Below, in pieces: positions 1-9,999 of a stretch of DNA of 64,000 bases. Location: positions 12,225,501 to 12,289,500 of the forward strand of contig CM034402.1 of NCBI GenBank assembly GCA_019925095.2, given 5' to 3'. How positions within the stretch are numbered: position 1 is the first letter of the stretch; each line of letters starts with the position of its first letter. The DNA is from Dendrolimus kikuchii. Its lineage: Eukaryota > Arthropoda > Insecta > Lepidoptera > Lasiocampidae. Under the pieces are notes generated by a model. The model worked only from the letters and a program-made list of their open reading frames with translations, was not told the origin of the DNA and did no database searches. Both the position numbers and the translations under genes were made by a program.

Positions 1-203
1 GTGTCCATCTAAGTTTTGTATGTCTACTTAAATTTGTATACAAAAGAAAACTTTGTTAGTTTTAAAAGCTGGGTTACCTAAAACTTGGTACTTCATATCT
101 ACGTTGCATTTATAGAGGCATTTTATATGCTATAGATCAACTCGCACAAGGCCCACTTTTTTGGTAGGTACTGTAATGACTAAACTCCTTAATCATTATA
201 ATA
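1..203. other. AT-rich flank, nothing recognised
   Basis: No open frame, RNA motif or repeat is recognisable. It ends in the TA dinucleotide (202-203) that forms one side of the Tc1-like insertion. Confidence 0.5.
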
Positions 204-521
204 CACTGACGGTCTCATAAACTGCATCAAAGTAATAGACGACTTTGAAATAAATATTTTAACCAAGTATGCAAACTTTCTAAACAGATTTAAATTGAAA
301 CCTCTAGATTGGTTCGTGAACTTTAAAACAGCGTAGGGTCATATCCTTAAGTTTAAGTTTGTGTACTGGAAAGGACTTTAAGACTTTTTTTGAAGAAAAA
401 ACAGAAATTTAAGGAAAATTGGTTTAATTAAAAAATTGGTTTTAACAATAGACACAAACTTTATGCAAGGGTTTATTTATGTTTTAATAAGGTGTATTAC
501 CTCCACGTGCCCTTATTACGG
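204..521 (+). repeat. left terminal inverted repeat of Tc1-type element
   Basis: It matches the reverse complement of 1541-1858 almost throughout. It contains the last codons and stop of the transposase gene (484-521). Confidence 0.92.
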
Positions 522-1524
522 ATTCTAATCGGTTCCGCATAGATTTTATTAGGGTTATTAAAAGATCTTGCGGAATATTGTCCCATTCTTCTGAAAGTGC
601 TGTTCTTAGTGCTGCCACTGTCGTGGGCAAAGGGTTTCTCGCATATACAGCTCTTTTTAAATTGTCCCAAACATGCTCAATGGGATTAAGATCCGGGCTG
701 CGTGCTGGCCAATTCATTGTACGTATCCCAACCTCTTCACAATATTGTCGAACTTGTGCAGCAGCGTGCGGCCGGGCATTATCCTGCATTAAAGTAAAAT
801 TTTCGCTTATGAATCCCATGTAAGGCACCACGTCATCTTCTAAGATCTCTGTTATGTAGCGATGTGCAGTCAAACCCCCTCTATTACCGTTTTGACGGAC
901 CATGTCTATGAACACAAGTTCTGTTCGCCCGTTCATCGATATGCCACCCCAGACCATACACGAACCGCCTCCAAAAGGAACACGCTCCTCAATGCAACTT
1001 TGAGCATATCGCTCCCCACGTCGACGATAGACTCTTCTGCGACCATCTGCACCATATAAACATGTCCTACACTCGTCCGTGAACAATACGGAGGTCCATT
1101 GCTCTTCTGTCCAATTCAGGTGATCACGCGCAAATCTTAAGCGAGCTTGTCTGTAGCTCACAGACAACTTTGGACAATTTGCTGGTCTAAAAGGGGTGAT
1201 ATCCGCTTCCTTTAACCTTCTTCTTATTGTTCGTGCACTCACGTTTACTCCACGCACTTCATTAAGCTCCGTTTTGATGTTAACAGACGTGAGGAAACGA
1301 TTTCGCAGGGAAGTTGTAACAATAAATCTGTCATCACGACCGGTGGTTGCTCGAGTCCTGCCTGTACCACATCTCCTTCTGTAAGAATCTGTCTCCACAA
1401 ACCTTTTGTATATTCTAGAAACCGTAGACTGGTTTAAATTTAAATTTCTACCAATCGTCCGTTGATCCAAGCCCTCCCGCACCAATGCTACAATTTGAGC
1501 CGCTTGTTCGGACGAAGTATCCAT
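484..1524 (-). CDS. Tc1-family transposase, intact DD34E
   Basis: This is a cut-and-paste transposase of 346 residues, close to the usual length of about 340. The open frame extends upstream to 1626, but I chose the methionine at 1522-1524: the extra 34 codons lie mostly in the terminal repeat and the family normally begins just before the helix-turn-helix. Residues about 8-45 form the first DNA-binding helix-turn-helix (IGRNLNLNQSTVSRIYK). A second basic recognition region runs to about residue 105, with the arginine-rich CGTGRTRAT link between. The catalytic triad is D150 (in LFTDE), D248 (in MQDNARPH) and E283 (in NPIEHVWDNLK), with exactly 34 residues between D248 and E283. No frameshift or stop interrupts it, so it could be active. 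The final residues GGNTPY are encoded within the left terminal inverted repeat. Confidence 0.94.
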   Translation of the reverse strand: MDTSSEQAAQIVALVREGLDQRTIGRNLNLNQSTVSRIYKRFVETDSYRRRCGTGRTRATTGRDDRFIVTTSLRNRFLTSVNIKTELNEVRGVNVSARTIRRRLKEADITPFRPANCPKLSVSYRQARLRFARDHLNWTEEQWTSVLFTDECRTCLYGADGRRRVYRRRGERYAQSCIEERVPFGGGSCMVWGGISMNGRTELVFIDMVRQNGNRGGLTAHRYITEILEDDVVPYMGFISENFTLMQDNARPHAAAQVRQYCEEVGIRTMNWPARSPDLNPIEHVWDNLKRAVYARNPLPTTVAALRTALSEEWDNIPQDLLITLIKSMRNRLESVIRARGGNTPY

Positions 1525-1540
1525 ATTATGGTTCAAAAAT

Positions 1541-1858
1541 CCATAATAAGGGCACGTAGAGGTAATATACCTTATTAAAACATAAATAAACCCTTGCATA
1601 AAGTTTGTGTCTATTGTTAAAACCAATTTTTTAATTAAACCAATTTTCCTTAAATTTCTGTTTTTTCTTCAAAAAAAGTCTTAAGGTCCTTTCCAGTACA
1701 CAAACTTAAACTTAAGGATATGACCCTACGCTGTTTTAAAGTTCACGAACCAATCTAGAGTTTTCAATTTAAATCTGTATAGAAAGTTTGCATACTTGGT
1801 TAAAATATTTATTTCAAAGTCGTCTATTACTTTGATGCAGTTTATGAGTCCGTCAGTT
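1541..1858 (-). repeat. right terminal inverted repeat of Tc1-type element
   Basis: Near-identical inverted copy of 204-521. It lies upstream of the transposase start and would hold its promoter. Confidence 0.92.
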
Positions 1859-2946
1859 TATATTAAGACATATAATTTACTACAGGTCCGTTGTCGTGCC
1901 CCGAAAAAATAAAATTCTAGAATTCTATCCCAGCGCCACCTACCGGTTCTTATTGTAAATATAAAGCATACGGAGACCCACTCAAACATACACAAAAAAA
2001 TTAATCTAAATAAGTAAAGTCGTTCTCAAGTTATGCGCGTACATGCATTTCTACGATTCATATGTTTTAATTACATAGATTTAAATTTTAAATCGAGGAA
2101 CACCTTCTAAAACCATAGAAGGCATTATTATGTCGGCCCGCGAGTAGAATCTCATGTAAAAGTGTCTTAAAAGAGAATATAAAGTCATATCCTAAACCAG
2201 TCTTTCATTTGAAGATCCCGTTCGGCTCAAAACCCTCTGATCGTCATAGTACGTATAAGAACATTTAAAGACAAAGCACCTTCTGGTGAAGAGAAATTCT
2301 TATCGAAATAAATTATAAATTTACTCATTTGATAAAACTGACGTAAAATTAAACGTTTCAGCAAGTCAGACGATCCTGAAATTATGCATAAATCATTCAA
2401 ATTATTAAACAATTTTAATAAAATCGTTCAAAGAATTGAAATGGTGATTTTCCTCAGAATATATTAAAATTAAATACTTCACATCTGACTGCATTCAATA
2501 TTCTTTTCAACTTTCACCTTTACATCTATGAAAAAGATTTTTTCCGAGATATTTGCGGTAACAGCAGGATCCAGTGTTTGGTTTTAAAAGAACTTTGCCA
2601 CCTGTCTCATATAAAAGCAATGTTAAAAACTGCTCATTGAATTATAATACTTTGAATAATGACGAATGACGATAAAGGAGGAAAGGTACTTGCTGGGATA
2701 TCTGATTATGGCTAGCACCCTTCGCGTGAATATTAAGGCGGACAACATAGCAGGGCTGATGGGAAAACGTCTAGCCGACAACTTCTTACAGATGCGTCGA
2801 CAATAGTCGAAAAGGTAAATCAACGTAACAAAGCTCAGTAATTATTCTAAGTGTATATAATTGTACATATAACTGTTGCGGCGGTGCTGGGTTTAGGTTA
2901 GCAATGGGGTGTGTCAATTTTGTAGAAAAAGAAGTGTCGGGCAATT
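1859..2946. other. AT-rich DNA, nothing recognised
   Basis: Only short open frames with no family resemblance occur here. I see no terminal repeats or tandem structure. Confidence 0.5.
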
Positions 2947-2982
2947 TAGATGGAAATGTGAGTCAATTCACATTTCCATCTA
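2947..2982. repeat. perfect 15-bp hairpin
   Basis: TAGATGGAAATGTGA (2947-2961) is followed after the 6-nt spacer GTCAAT by its exact reverse complement (2968-2982). No flanking duplication identifies an element, and function is unknown. Confidence 0.85.
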
Positions 2983-3138
2983 CGCACGCACGCACCTGAT
3001 TGATGGGCATGAAATGCAGCTGCTTCTCACTTTCACTTCTTCTTCACTTCAGTTTAGTTGATATAAATGTTTATAGTATTTAATTTTATGTATGTATTTA
3101 CTTTTATTATATTTACAAAATATTGCGGAGCAGAATAA

Positions 3139-3850
3139 GGTAAATGTGAAAAACCGCGGAACCTGAGAATTATGCATTTTTTGTATTTAAAGACTATAAA
3201 TATGATTTGCTATGGTATAATAAGGACACTAAAATTATCGGAAACCCGTCATTTAGTTAAAAAAATAATAAAAAATACAATTAATTACGTTAAAAACCTG
3301 CGTGCGTCATATCAATAAAATTAATGTTCAACTTTAGCGTCACGACTCACCTAGTTGTGATAAAAACACAATCACTTATTTAATTTCGGGATTAGTCTGC
3401 AAATGTAACATATATGACATGACCAAAATAATTAATCATTATAAAATCAACTATTACGGCATTGATAAAAAACTACCATATTTTATAATTTGTAGATGAA
3501 ACCTCAAATTAATAATATTAAGAGACAAAGTTTTTACTTCACTTTGCTACTGTTAGGCAAAAACACTAAATCCATACAGCATGAATATCAATATTATTCA
3601 ATCAATCTGAAGATCATTGAATGACATGAAAGTATGGAATCTAAAAGATTATTCACATTATTGTAACTAAGATAATTAATATATTTTTCTAGTTTGTATA
3701 TATAAATACCGACTACATGCAATACCAATGTTAGCAGAACAAAGTATAGGTGTAAGGGGTGGTCGAAGGTGCAAGCAGTGACAAGGAAAGTGGGTTAGGT
3801 TAGGTTATCTTTAGACCAAAGCCCACGAGCCGAGCGAGCGAAGCGAGCGT
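3139..3850 (+). repeat. left arm of the foldback element
   Basis: It matches the reverse complement of 4811-5461 and 3929-3967. The inner end has GAGCGAGCGAAGCGAGCG followed by the GC-rich loop. It includes a short GGTTAGGTTAGGTTA run (about 3792-3806), repeated inverted at about 4805-4820. Confidence 0.85.
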
Positions 3851-3967
3851 GCCGCAGCAGCGGCCGGCGACACTGGTTTCCATTTATTCGTTGATAATTT
3901 AAATAAAAGTTAAAGTCGGTTCTACCACTCGCTCGCTCCGCTTGTGGGCTTTGGTCTAAAGATAACC

Positions 3968-4795
3968 TTTTTTTTTTTTTTGGCCAGGGGAAATACGTTT
4001 GAGGACTAAGCCGCGACAGGCACAGAAGCCTGGGGGGATGTTCGCGATCGGTGTGAGTGTGTGGGATTCGCCAGATCGGGGGGGGGGGGGGGGGGGCACT
4101 AGAGTGCCCGGTCAGAACCGGTGCCACGCTATTGCCACGCCCCAGTTAGGGATACCCACTAAAACCCCTGGGTGTTCCGTCCTGCGCCTTATGCCAGGGC
4201 TACGTGTATACGGGCTTCCCAACTCCGTGTGCCCTGGCAGGCGTGGGCCCCCCTCACTGGGCCTCTTCTTATGCCAGGGGACGTAACCCCCGGCTACAAC
4301 TAGGTCTATTCCGTACGTGGGGCGGTCTGTAACGCGCCCTACGGGAAGAGAGATGAGCGCGCGCGGAACACTCGCGCTCTCATCTCGACGGCATGTGCGG
4401 GTGAGTGAGAACCCCTATACCCCTAGGGGCCCAACCCGCGCCGCCCGCTTGCGGCGGCCGAAGGTCACTATCCGACCTCCGGCGTCGGCGCGTCCTCCTT
4501 TGGCGGGAGCGGAGCAGGGAATTACGCTCACGCTCCCGTTCCGCCTCCTCCTTCGCAAACATGACTTGCTCGCAGAAGGAGGAGACGGCGTCCCATCCGG
4601 TGGAGCTCCCGACCATGGTGCGTACCACAGCCGGGAGCGAGGTGTCAAATCCGGTATGGGCGACGAGCTCCCAGCGCTGGTCCGTCCAGGCTGGACATTC
4701 CTGGAGAGTGTGCAGCGCCGTGTCCTCGTCGCCCGTGTCACAATGATGGCACCCTGACGTGGCCTCGCGGCCGAGGCGACACAGGTACCTTCCGA
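3968..4795 (-). mobile_element. 5'-truncated R1-clade-like LINE inserted in the foldback element
   Basis: The insert is flanked by a 15-bp duplication, GGTCTAAAGATAACC, at 3953-3967 and 4796-4810. It begins on the plus strand with a T run (the poly-A tail on the minus strand), as expected for target-primed reverse transcription. On the minus strand, the order is the end of ORF2, a GC-rich 3' UTR (about 3981-4379) and the tail. The 3' UTR holds a 19-G run at 4078-4096. It shares several motifs with the 3' UTR of the fragment at 14510-15126, so both belong to one wider family. Strong GC contrast with its surroundings. Confidence 0.88.
4380..4795 (-). pseudogene. LINE ORF2 C-terminus with CCHC-type zinc finger
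   Basis: Reading downward from 4795, one frame stays open to a TGA at about 4380. It starts with GRYLCRLGREATSGC, continues with CHHCDTGDEDTALHTL and then a CPAW motif. That C-x2-C...H...C spacing is the C-terminal finger typical of R1/TRAS-type non-LTR retrotransposons. A basic, arginine-rich tail follows (RSRQRRTRRRRR). The reverse transcriptase and endonuclease are missing because the copy is 5'-truncated. No internal stop is seen in the remaining codons. Confidence 0.82.
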
Positions 4796-4810
4796 GGTCT
4801 AAAGATAACC

Positions 4811-5461
4811 TAACCTAACCCACTGTCTTTGTCACTGCTTGAACCTTCGACCACCCCTTACACCTATATATTGTTTGTCTAACATTAGTATTGCATGTTG
4901 TCGGTAATTATATATACAAACTACAAAAATATAATAAGTATCTTAATCACAATAATGGGAAAAATCTAAAATTCCGTATTTTCATGCCATTCAAAGATGT
5001 TCAGTTTGAGTGAACAATATTGATATTCATGCTGTATGGGTCCTTTGCCTGACATTTAGCAGAGTGAGGTAAAAACTTTGTCTCTGAATATTATTAATCT
5101 GAGGTTTTGCTTACAAATTACAAAATGTCGTGATTTTTTAGCAATTCCGTAATATTTGATTTTATAATTATTAATTATTTTGATCATGTCATATATGTTA
5201 CATTTGCAGATTAATCCCAAAATTAAAGTAATTGTGTTTTTATTATAATTACTAGGTAAGTCGTCACGCTAAAATTTAACATTATTTCTATCAATATAAT
5301 GCACGTATTGCGTAATTAATTGTATTGTTTATTAATTTTTTACCTAAATGACGGGTTTCAGATAATTTTAGGGTCCTAATTTTACCATAGCAAACCATAT
5401 TTATAGTCTTTAAATACAAAAAATGCATAATTTTCAGGTTCCGAGTTTTTTCACTTTTACC
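4811..5461 (-). repeat. right arm of the foldback element
   Basis: Inverted counterpart of the left arm, with small indels. Its outer end is CACTTTTACC before the CAGAATAA duplication. Confidence 0.85.
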
Positions 5462-5469
5462 CAGAATAA

Positions 5470-6364
5470 TTGTTGTTGTATCACAGTATATTTATTTGTG
5501 TCACTGGGCGAATTATTTCTTCTTATATTTACAACGTACGTATTAATTGTATTTTATATTATATAATTATGTTTACAATATTTCATACTTGCGGTGCGGG
5601 GCGGATTATTTATAAAATATACAAATTTATGGTGTGTTGCGGGCGCGATATATTTTATATTATATTATGTTATTTACAAAGCTGAGCGATTTGAAATTAT
5701 TTTATTTGATGACATGACTATGAATGATTGACGTGCGTGCGAAAGGAGAACGCACCGTCAGATTTGAAGAGGAAAATTAAAAATGTTAGAAGAAAGTTTG
5801 AATAGGTCGAAAGGAGGTTTACACGGGAGTACAAACAGCATTGGCATTAGATATAGGGTATATAACCATAGTAACAGGTTTGCCGTAATTCTAGGAGTCA
5901 TAATTAATAGTGTAAAAAATATAAATAAAACTCTGTGTTAGATTCAATGCCTCCTCTGCCCTGTCACATGGCGGAAGAGGAGTGATTAAAAAAATAAAAA
6001 CATCTGATTATATTGTAGATGAATAAAATTAGACTAAGTCAATTTAGACCACTTAAACTAGCAGTTTTAGATTTTATATCGGACTAATGACGCCTAATAA
6101 ATTCCATCATATATATATGTGTTCACAGAATATTTCAGTTTCTGCAGAGTTCAGCATTATTACAATATCTATTAATTTTAATATGTTTTCCCAAATATTA
6201 TATCCCACATTCCTTTGACACAATAATCCAGACCTACAATTTTCGTCCATATTGTTTTATTACTATTATGTTAGTGGGGGATTTATACAGAAAAACATAA
6301 ACATAGAATTTGAAGAACTGTTTAATTCAACTTCCGAACAAAAACTGTCGGCCTAAATTACAAT
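5470..6364. other. unrecognised AT-rich DNA
   Basis: Includes a somewhat less AT-rich block (about 5700-5990) with AATAAAAC near its end that could be an old retroelement end, but no partner or open frame supports this. Confidence 0.4.
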
Positions 6365-6515
6365 TAATTGTTAAAAGTTATGATTCCCGCATAATTATTA
6401 GCGACTCTAGAGCGCTACTATGACATGTGCATTTGAGCAAAGTCGAAATGAGAATGATTCTTTGTCCCTACGCATTTACATCCGAGAGTCGAGTAGTAAT
6501 CACAACTATCCGCAT
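6365..6515 (+). repeat. interspersed repeat A, copy 1
   Basis: Resembles 24724-24905 in the same orientation, sharing ACTCTAGAGCGCT, CTATGACAT and a GAGAATGAT / GGGAATGAT block in the same order. Family unknown. Confidence 0.6.
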
Positions 6516-6528
6516 ATCTATCTATAAC

Positions 6529-7368
6529 ACCAGCTGACCCGTCACACTTTGCTGGGTATCAGAAAAAAATTAAAAAATGTCACTCAGGAATAATGTAGCT
6601 TTCCACTGGTGAAAGAATTTTCAAAATCGGTTTAGTAGATCCAGAGATTAACCCCCTACAGCGTTACAAACTCACAAACTTTACCTCTTTATTTTTTGTT
6701 GAGTTTAATTGCCTACTAAGCGAATTCAAAATATTTTCCTTCCCGTACAGCCCGTACCCCGGTGACGCCTACATCGCATAAGCCTATCTAGCCGATTAGG
6801 GTGCGCGGCGACCACGCAACTTTTTTCTAATACTTGCATTTTCAACCTCGTGATATCTTTCGAATGGAATCTCCGAATTGAATAATTTAAAAAGTTATAT
6901 AAAGGTATTGAAAAAGTCTTGAATATGAATTAATTTATTTTGATAAGGATGAATAACAAGATACAAATAAAGAGCCTTTTCTAGTAGTGACATTTTAATT
7001 TTTTTTTTTAAATAAAAGAACACTTATTGTGACATAAGTATAATAGTTATATAAACATATGTTGTCATGAAATTTTGTAGATAATTATGTGTTCTGCAAA
7101 ATCGTAATACATTATTTTATTTTATCATCAATAGTTTTCGCAGCGCACGTGATTTTAGGTAATTTTTTTACACCTTAGGTTACACTATTCAAGTTTTAGT
7201 AAGGATCCCTAACTTTTTTAAATATAATAAAGCCTGTGTCAACGGGAGATAATGTGTAGCTTGCCAACAGTTGAAGAAATTTTTAAATCGGTTCAGTAGT
7301 TTTGGAGATTACCCCACACAACGTCACATACTCACAAACTTTACCTCTTTATAATATTAGTATAGATT
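6529..7368 (-). mobile_element. Helitron-like non-autonomous element(s)
   Basis: On the minus strand this starts at the motif ATCTATACTAATATTATAA (about 7350-7368) and ends near a CTGGT version of the CTAG-T terminus (about 6531). The TC start, CTAG-like end and lack of coding fit Helitrons. The block AATCGGTT..GTAG..GAGATTA..CTCACAAACTTTACC occurs twice (about 6630-6700 and 7285-7345), so two related copies are probably joined. The part from about 6820 to 7366 is repeated at 37795-38367. Confidence 0.65.
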
Positions 7369-7374
7369 ATAAAA

Positions 7375-8312
7375 AAAAAACAACACTATAATCGATGGAG
7401 AACAGGATGCATTTTTTTTAGATTACTTGTCTGTTTGTTTGGTATTCTCGTAAAAACTACTGGCGGATTTCGATGACTTTTTTGCTGATCAAAAGCAAAT
7501 TCTTAGACTTAAGATGTGCGCTATTTTTTGTCTTGAGAATCCCGCGGGAATTTTTCTGGGAATAATTTAAAATGACCCGATTGTAAATAAAAAATAAAAT
7601 AAAATGTGTGTAATTTTTATCCCGGGAATCTCGTGGGATATTTCTCGAGAGCGTATTGTCACCACTTAGGTTCCGACAAAAACAAATTTCACTCCTAATC
7701 TGTAAAACACATCTTATTACCTGTCGGCATTTGTTCTCGTTGTAATCCTTTTATTAACCTCTTCTTTTATTTACTTATTTTTTGGCATACGTTTCTAGTT
7801 ATTTTGAAGAACAATATATTGTTCTATTGTACTCATCTACGGCCGCTTGCAGGCTGCATAATTAGCCAGGTGTTACGGTTTATAAATACAAGCTAATTCT
7901 AGGAAATTATGTCGACGGGCATATTTGCACGTGTGCAGTATAAAACGATGTCCTGATGGAGAGAGGGGGCAGTTGAGTGAGAACCACGATCAAGGCGAGA
8001 CGTGTGTACATTCGGGAATCTAATAGTGACGGACTTTGCGCGTTTTATTGAATTACGACGTTTGGATTTATTGTGTTCGGTTATATTTGTACCTGTGTTA
8101 TACGTGTTTGTATAGTTCTAATAAACTCTATAATAATTCTAATGGCATTTTAATTCAAGTCCCGCTAAACTCGTAACAGTATTATAGTTGTTAATAAAAA
8201 TTTGCTTATTCCGACACAGTTTTCACTAAAACGACAGCTGCGGTACTTTGTGTCCCGGGAATCCCGCAGAAATATTAAGTCAAGCGTAGATGAAGTCGCG
8301 GGCATATCCTAG
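7375..8312 (+). mobile_element. Helitron-like element, split by a solo LTR
   Basis: The element runs from the block ATCGATGGAGAACA... through CTGTCTGTTTG, CCCGCGGGAA and GTCGCGGGCATAT to the terminus CCTAG followed by T (8308-8313). Related copies are at 39405-39785 and 62470-62939, and in reverse at 37025-37500. The shared CTAG-T end suggests a Helitron. The solo LTR at 7657-8178 interrupts it. It has no coding capacity. Confidence 0.65.
7657..8178 (+). mobile_element. solo LTR, copy 1, with 4-bp target duplication
   Basis: A 522-bp block begins TGTC and ends AACA, flanked by GTAT on both sides (7653-7656 and 8179-8182). It contains a TATAAAA box (7939-7945) and an AATAAA signal (8120-8125) in the order expected for U3-R-U5. 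Related blocks lie in reverse at 35836-36280 and about 55029-55511. No internal retrotransposon sequence adjoins any of them, so these are solo LTRs. A 4-bp duplication suits Gypsy-type elements, but the superfamily cannot be proven from an LTR alone. Confidence 0.85.
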
Positions 8313-9102
8313 TATTATAGTACAAAATAACATATCCCTGCATTCCTAAACTTACTGTAATAATAATGACTAGCTCACAGCGGGAGCCTATTATATAAAA
8401 AGTTAACAGAGAATTCTACTACCATCTTAATAACATAAATTGCCAAAGCAACATTAAAGCTAACTTCGGTCGTAACGTACCAACTTCATAATGTCGAAAT
8501 GAAGCTCTTTTTATAAAAAGAAATTGGATCCTGCCAAAGACGTTTGACTCACCTCCATAAAGAGTCTTTCGGTATTGTCTCGAAGGGTATTGATGATAAT
8601 TCCTGTTTATATCCAATACCAGAAAGGGAACAGCAATATTGCCCTGATATACGCCGTACTCACACTTAAACGATATTCGAAGCTTACCACGGAGAAGTCA
8701 CGTTTTTGCTTGTAAATAACGGTGTATATGCGAAGCTTAATACTTGATTGTTAAGGTTCAAAAATGTTGCAGTTGTTGCGTAGTAAATAAATTAATATGA
8801 TAACTAATGTGTTTCTCAAAGTATCATCGGTAGAAGCTTCATCTTCTTATTGGGGTAGAGTAATAATGTTTTTATCGTTATTTTCGTTATCTTATTTATT
8901 CTAATTATAAATCTCGGTTGCGGCCGGAGCGTCTTCATTGAAGTTTGAGACCTGTTTTCATGATATTTCGCTTTCTCCTACACTTCACACGATCTTCGAG
9001 ATTTCTAATTGTGAGACCATTGGCATGTCATCTTTCATGACGTCACGCCAGCATTTTTTAAGTATGATCTTACTGCCAAACCTAGTAGATGTAGAATTAC
9101 TA
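8313..9102. other. unrecognised DNA
   Basis: Short open frames only. The segment about 8820-9100 is moderately GC-rich and may be part of an older repeat interrupted by the hAT element, but I found no second copy here. Confidence 0.4.
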
Positions 9103-9124
9103 TGTATATGCAGGGTTGGGCAGT

Positions 9125-9300
9125 ATTTGAAATACTTGTAATTGAAATACGTAATTGAAATACAAATACGTATTTTGTATTTGTATTTCAATTACTTCTT
9201 AAAAATGTAATTTGTAATTAGTATTTCAAATACCTGACGCTGAGGTATTTTGTAATTAGTATTTCAAATACTTATGGTTGCAAAATACATTTCACAAAAT
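9125..9300. repeat. subterminal repeats, left end of hAT element
   Basis: Multiple direct and inverted copies of GTATTTGTATTTCAAATAC-like sequence. Matched by 11810-11960 at the other end. Confidence 0.85.
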
Positions 9301-9765
9301 ACATTTAGCTACCTTATTAATGGGTGTGTTCTTCAGAAAATAGCGCTCGATAGCTTTCATAAGCAAAATGGTGACCGCTAAATTTTAGGTACATTCTGCA
9401 GTACTGGCCATTTAAAATAAATATTTTTGTTTGGCTAAGATATATATATAATTTCAAATTAATTTTACTTTGAAAACACGAAATTCTTTTTTAAAAATTA
9501 GTCATTTATTTATTGATAAGTGTTATGTTTTCTTCGCATTTGAATCTTTTTCGTCACCATGGATAGTTAAAAATTCGAGTAATTATGGAATAAGAGTATC
9601 GTAGTGGCAGCAACGCGGCAAGAGCGACAAGCAACATCAACGACCTTTATGAGCGAACACTACAATGAACGCACTTGGTTTGCCCGCTTCTATTCTGGAA
9701 ATTTAGATCTTTTTTTATAGCTGGAGTACAGCAGACAGGCTGACGGCCCACCTGATGGAAAGCGG

Positions 9766-9963
9766 TTACTGTCGCTTATGTACATTTGCAACACCAGAGA
9801 TTTCATCAACCCGCTGCCAGCCTCGAAGAACTTTTATGACACCCTTTTTGAAAAAGGTTCTACAGAACCGTTGCGTAGATGAGCGAAGCGGCTTAAAGAA
9901 GTGGAGGTGAAATCCCAACACATGGCGAGCGGTTCGATGGTAGAAAGAGGACGAATACACCAT
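9766..9963 (-). pseudogene. LINE C-terminal fragment
   Basis: The frame contains FYHRTARHVLGFHLHF and ends at GVANVHKRQ, the pattern of the last residues of lepidopteran CR1-like LINE polyproteins (FYHRTARH...GIADVH). It is in a different frame from the preceding fragment, so a frameshift separates them. Confidence 0.75.
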
Positions 9964-9999
9964 TCTATACAGTTCTTCCGAATACTCCTCGTTACACAG

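Larger units (their letters stand above)
204..1858 (-). mobile_element. Tc1-type DNA transposon, apparently complete
   Basis: A 1655-bp element sits between TA dinucleotides at 202-203 and 1859-1860, the usual Tc1/mariner target. The ends read CACTGACGG on the left and, in reverse complement, AACTGACGG on the right. The terminal inverted repeats are long, about 318 bp (204-521 and 1541-1858), and differ at only a few positions, so the copy looks fairly young. They extend inward past the untranslated parts: the left repeat covers the last 38 bp of the transposase gene. The element encodes one transposase on the minus strand. Family assignment rests on the TA target, the inverted repeats and the DD34E transposase, all visible here. 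Confidence 0.95.
3131..5469. mobile_element. foldback (long palindrome) DNA element with 8-bp target duplication
   Basis: CAGAATAA occurs directly before (3131-3138) and after (5462-5469) a 2323-bp element that begins GGTAAATGTGAAAAA and ends with its near inverted copy. The left arm (3139 to about 3850) pairs with the right arm (about 3929-3967 plus 4811-5461). Without the LINE insertion the element would be about 1480 bp: two arms of roughly 700 bp around a GC-rich loop of about 80 bp. It codes for nothing. An 8-bp duplication with GG...CC ends would suit Merlin, and long arms would suit Mutator-like or foldback elements; I cannot decide between them. Confidence 0.85.

Noticed and set aside
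578..1384. Plus-strand frames across the transposase
   Set aside because: Antisense shadows of the DD34E transposase gene.
1525..1626. 34-codon N-terminal extension of the transposase
   Set aside because: It is encoded mostly by the terminal inverted repeat and precedes the normal family start. The methionine at 1522-1524 fits better.
3792..3806. Insect telomere repeat (TTAGGn)
   Set aside because: Only about two to three units (GGTTAGGTTAGGTTA), mirrored in the other arm of the foldback element, so part of that element.
3999..4757. Overlapping plus-strand and minus-strand frames in a GC-rich block
   Set aside because: High GC removes stops in all frames. Only the minus frame with CHHCDTGDEDTALHTL has a protein-family match (LINE ORF2).
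5700..5990. Old LTR or retroposon end with AATAAAAC
   Set aside because: No second copy, terminal TG...CA pair or target duplication could be found.
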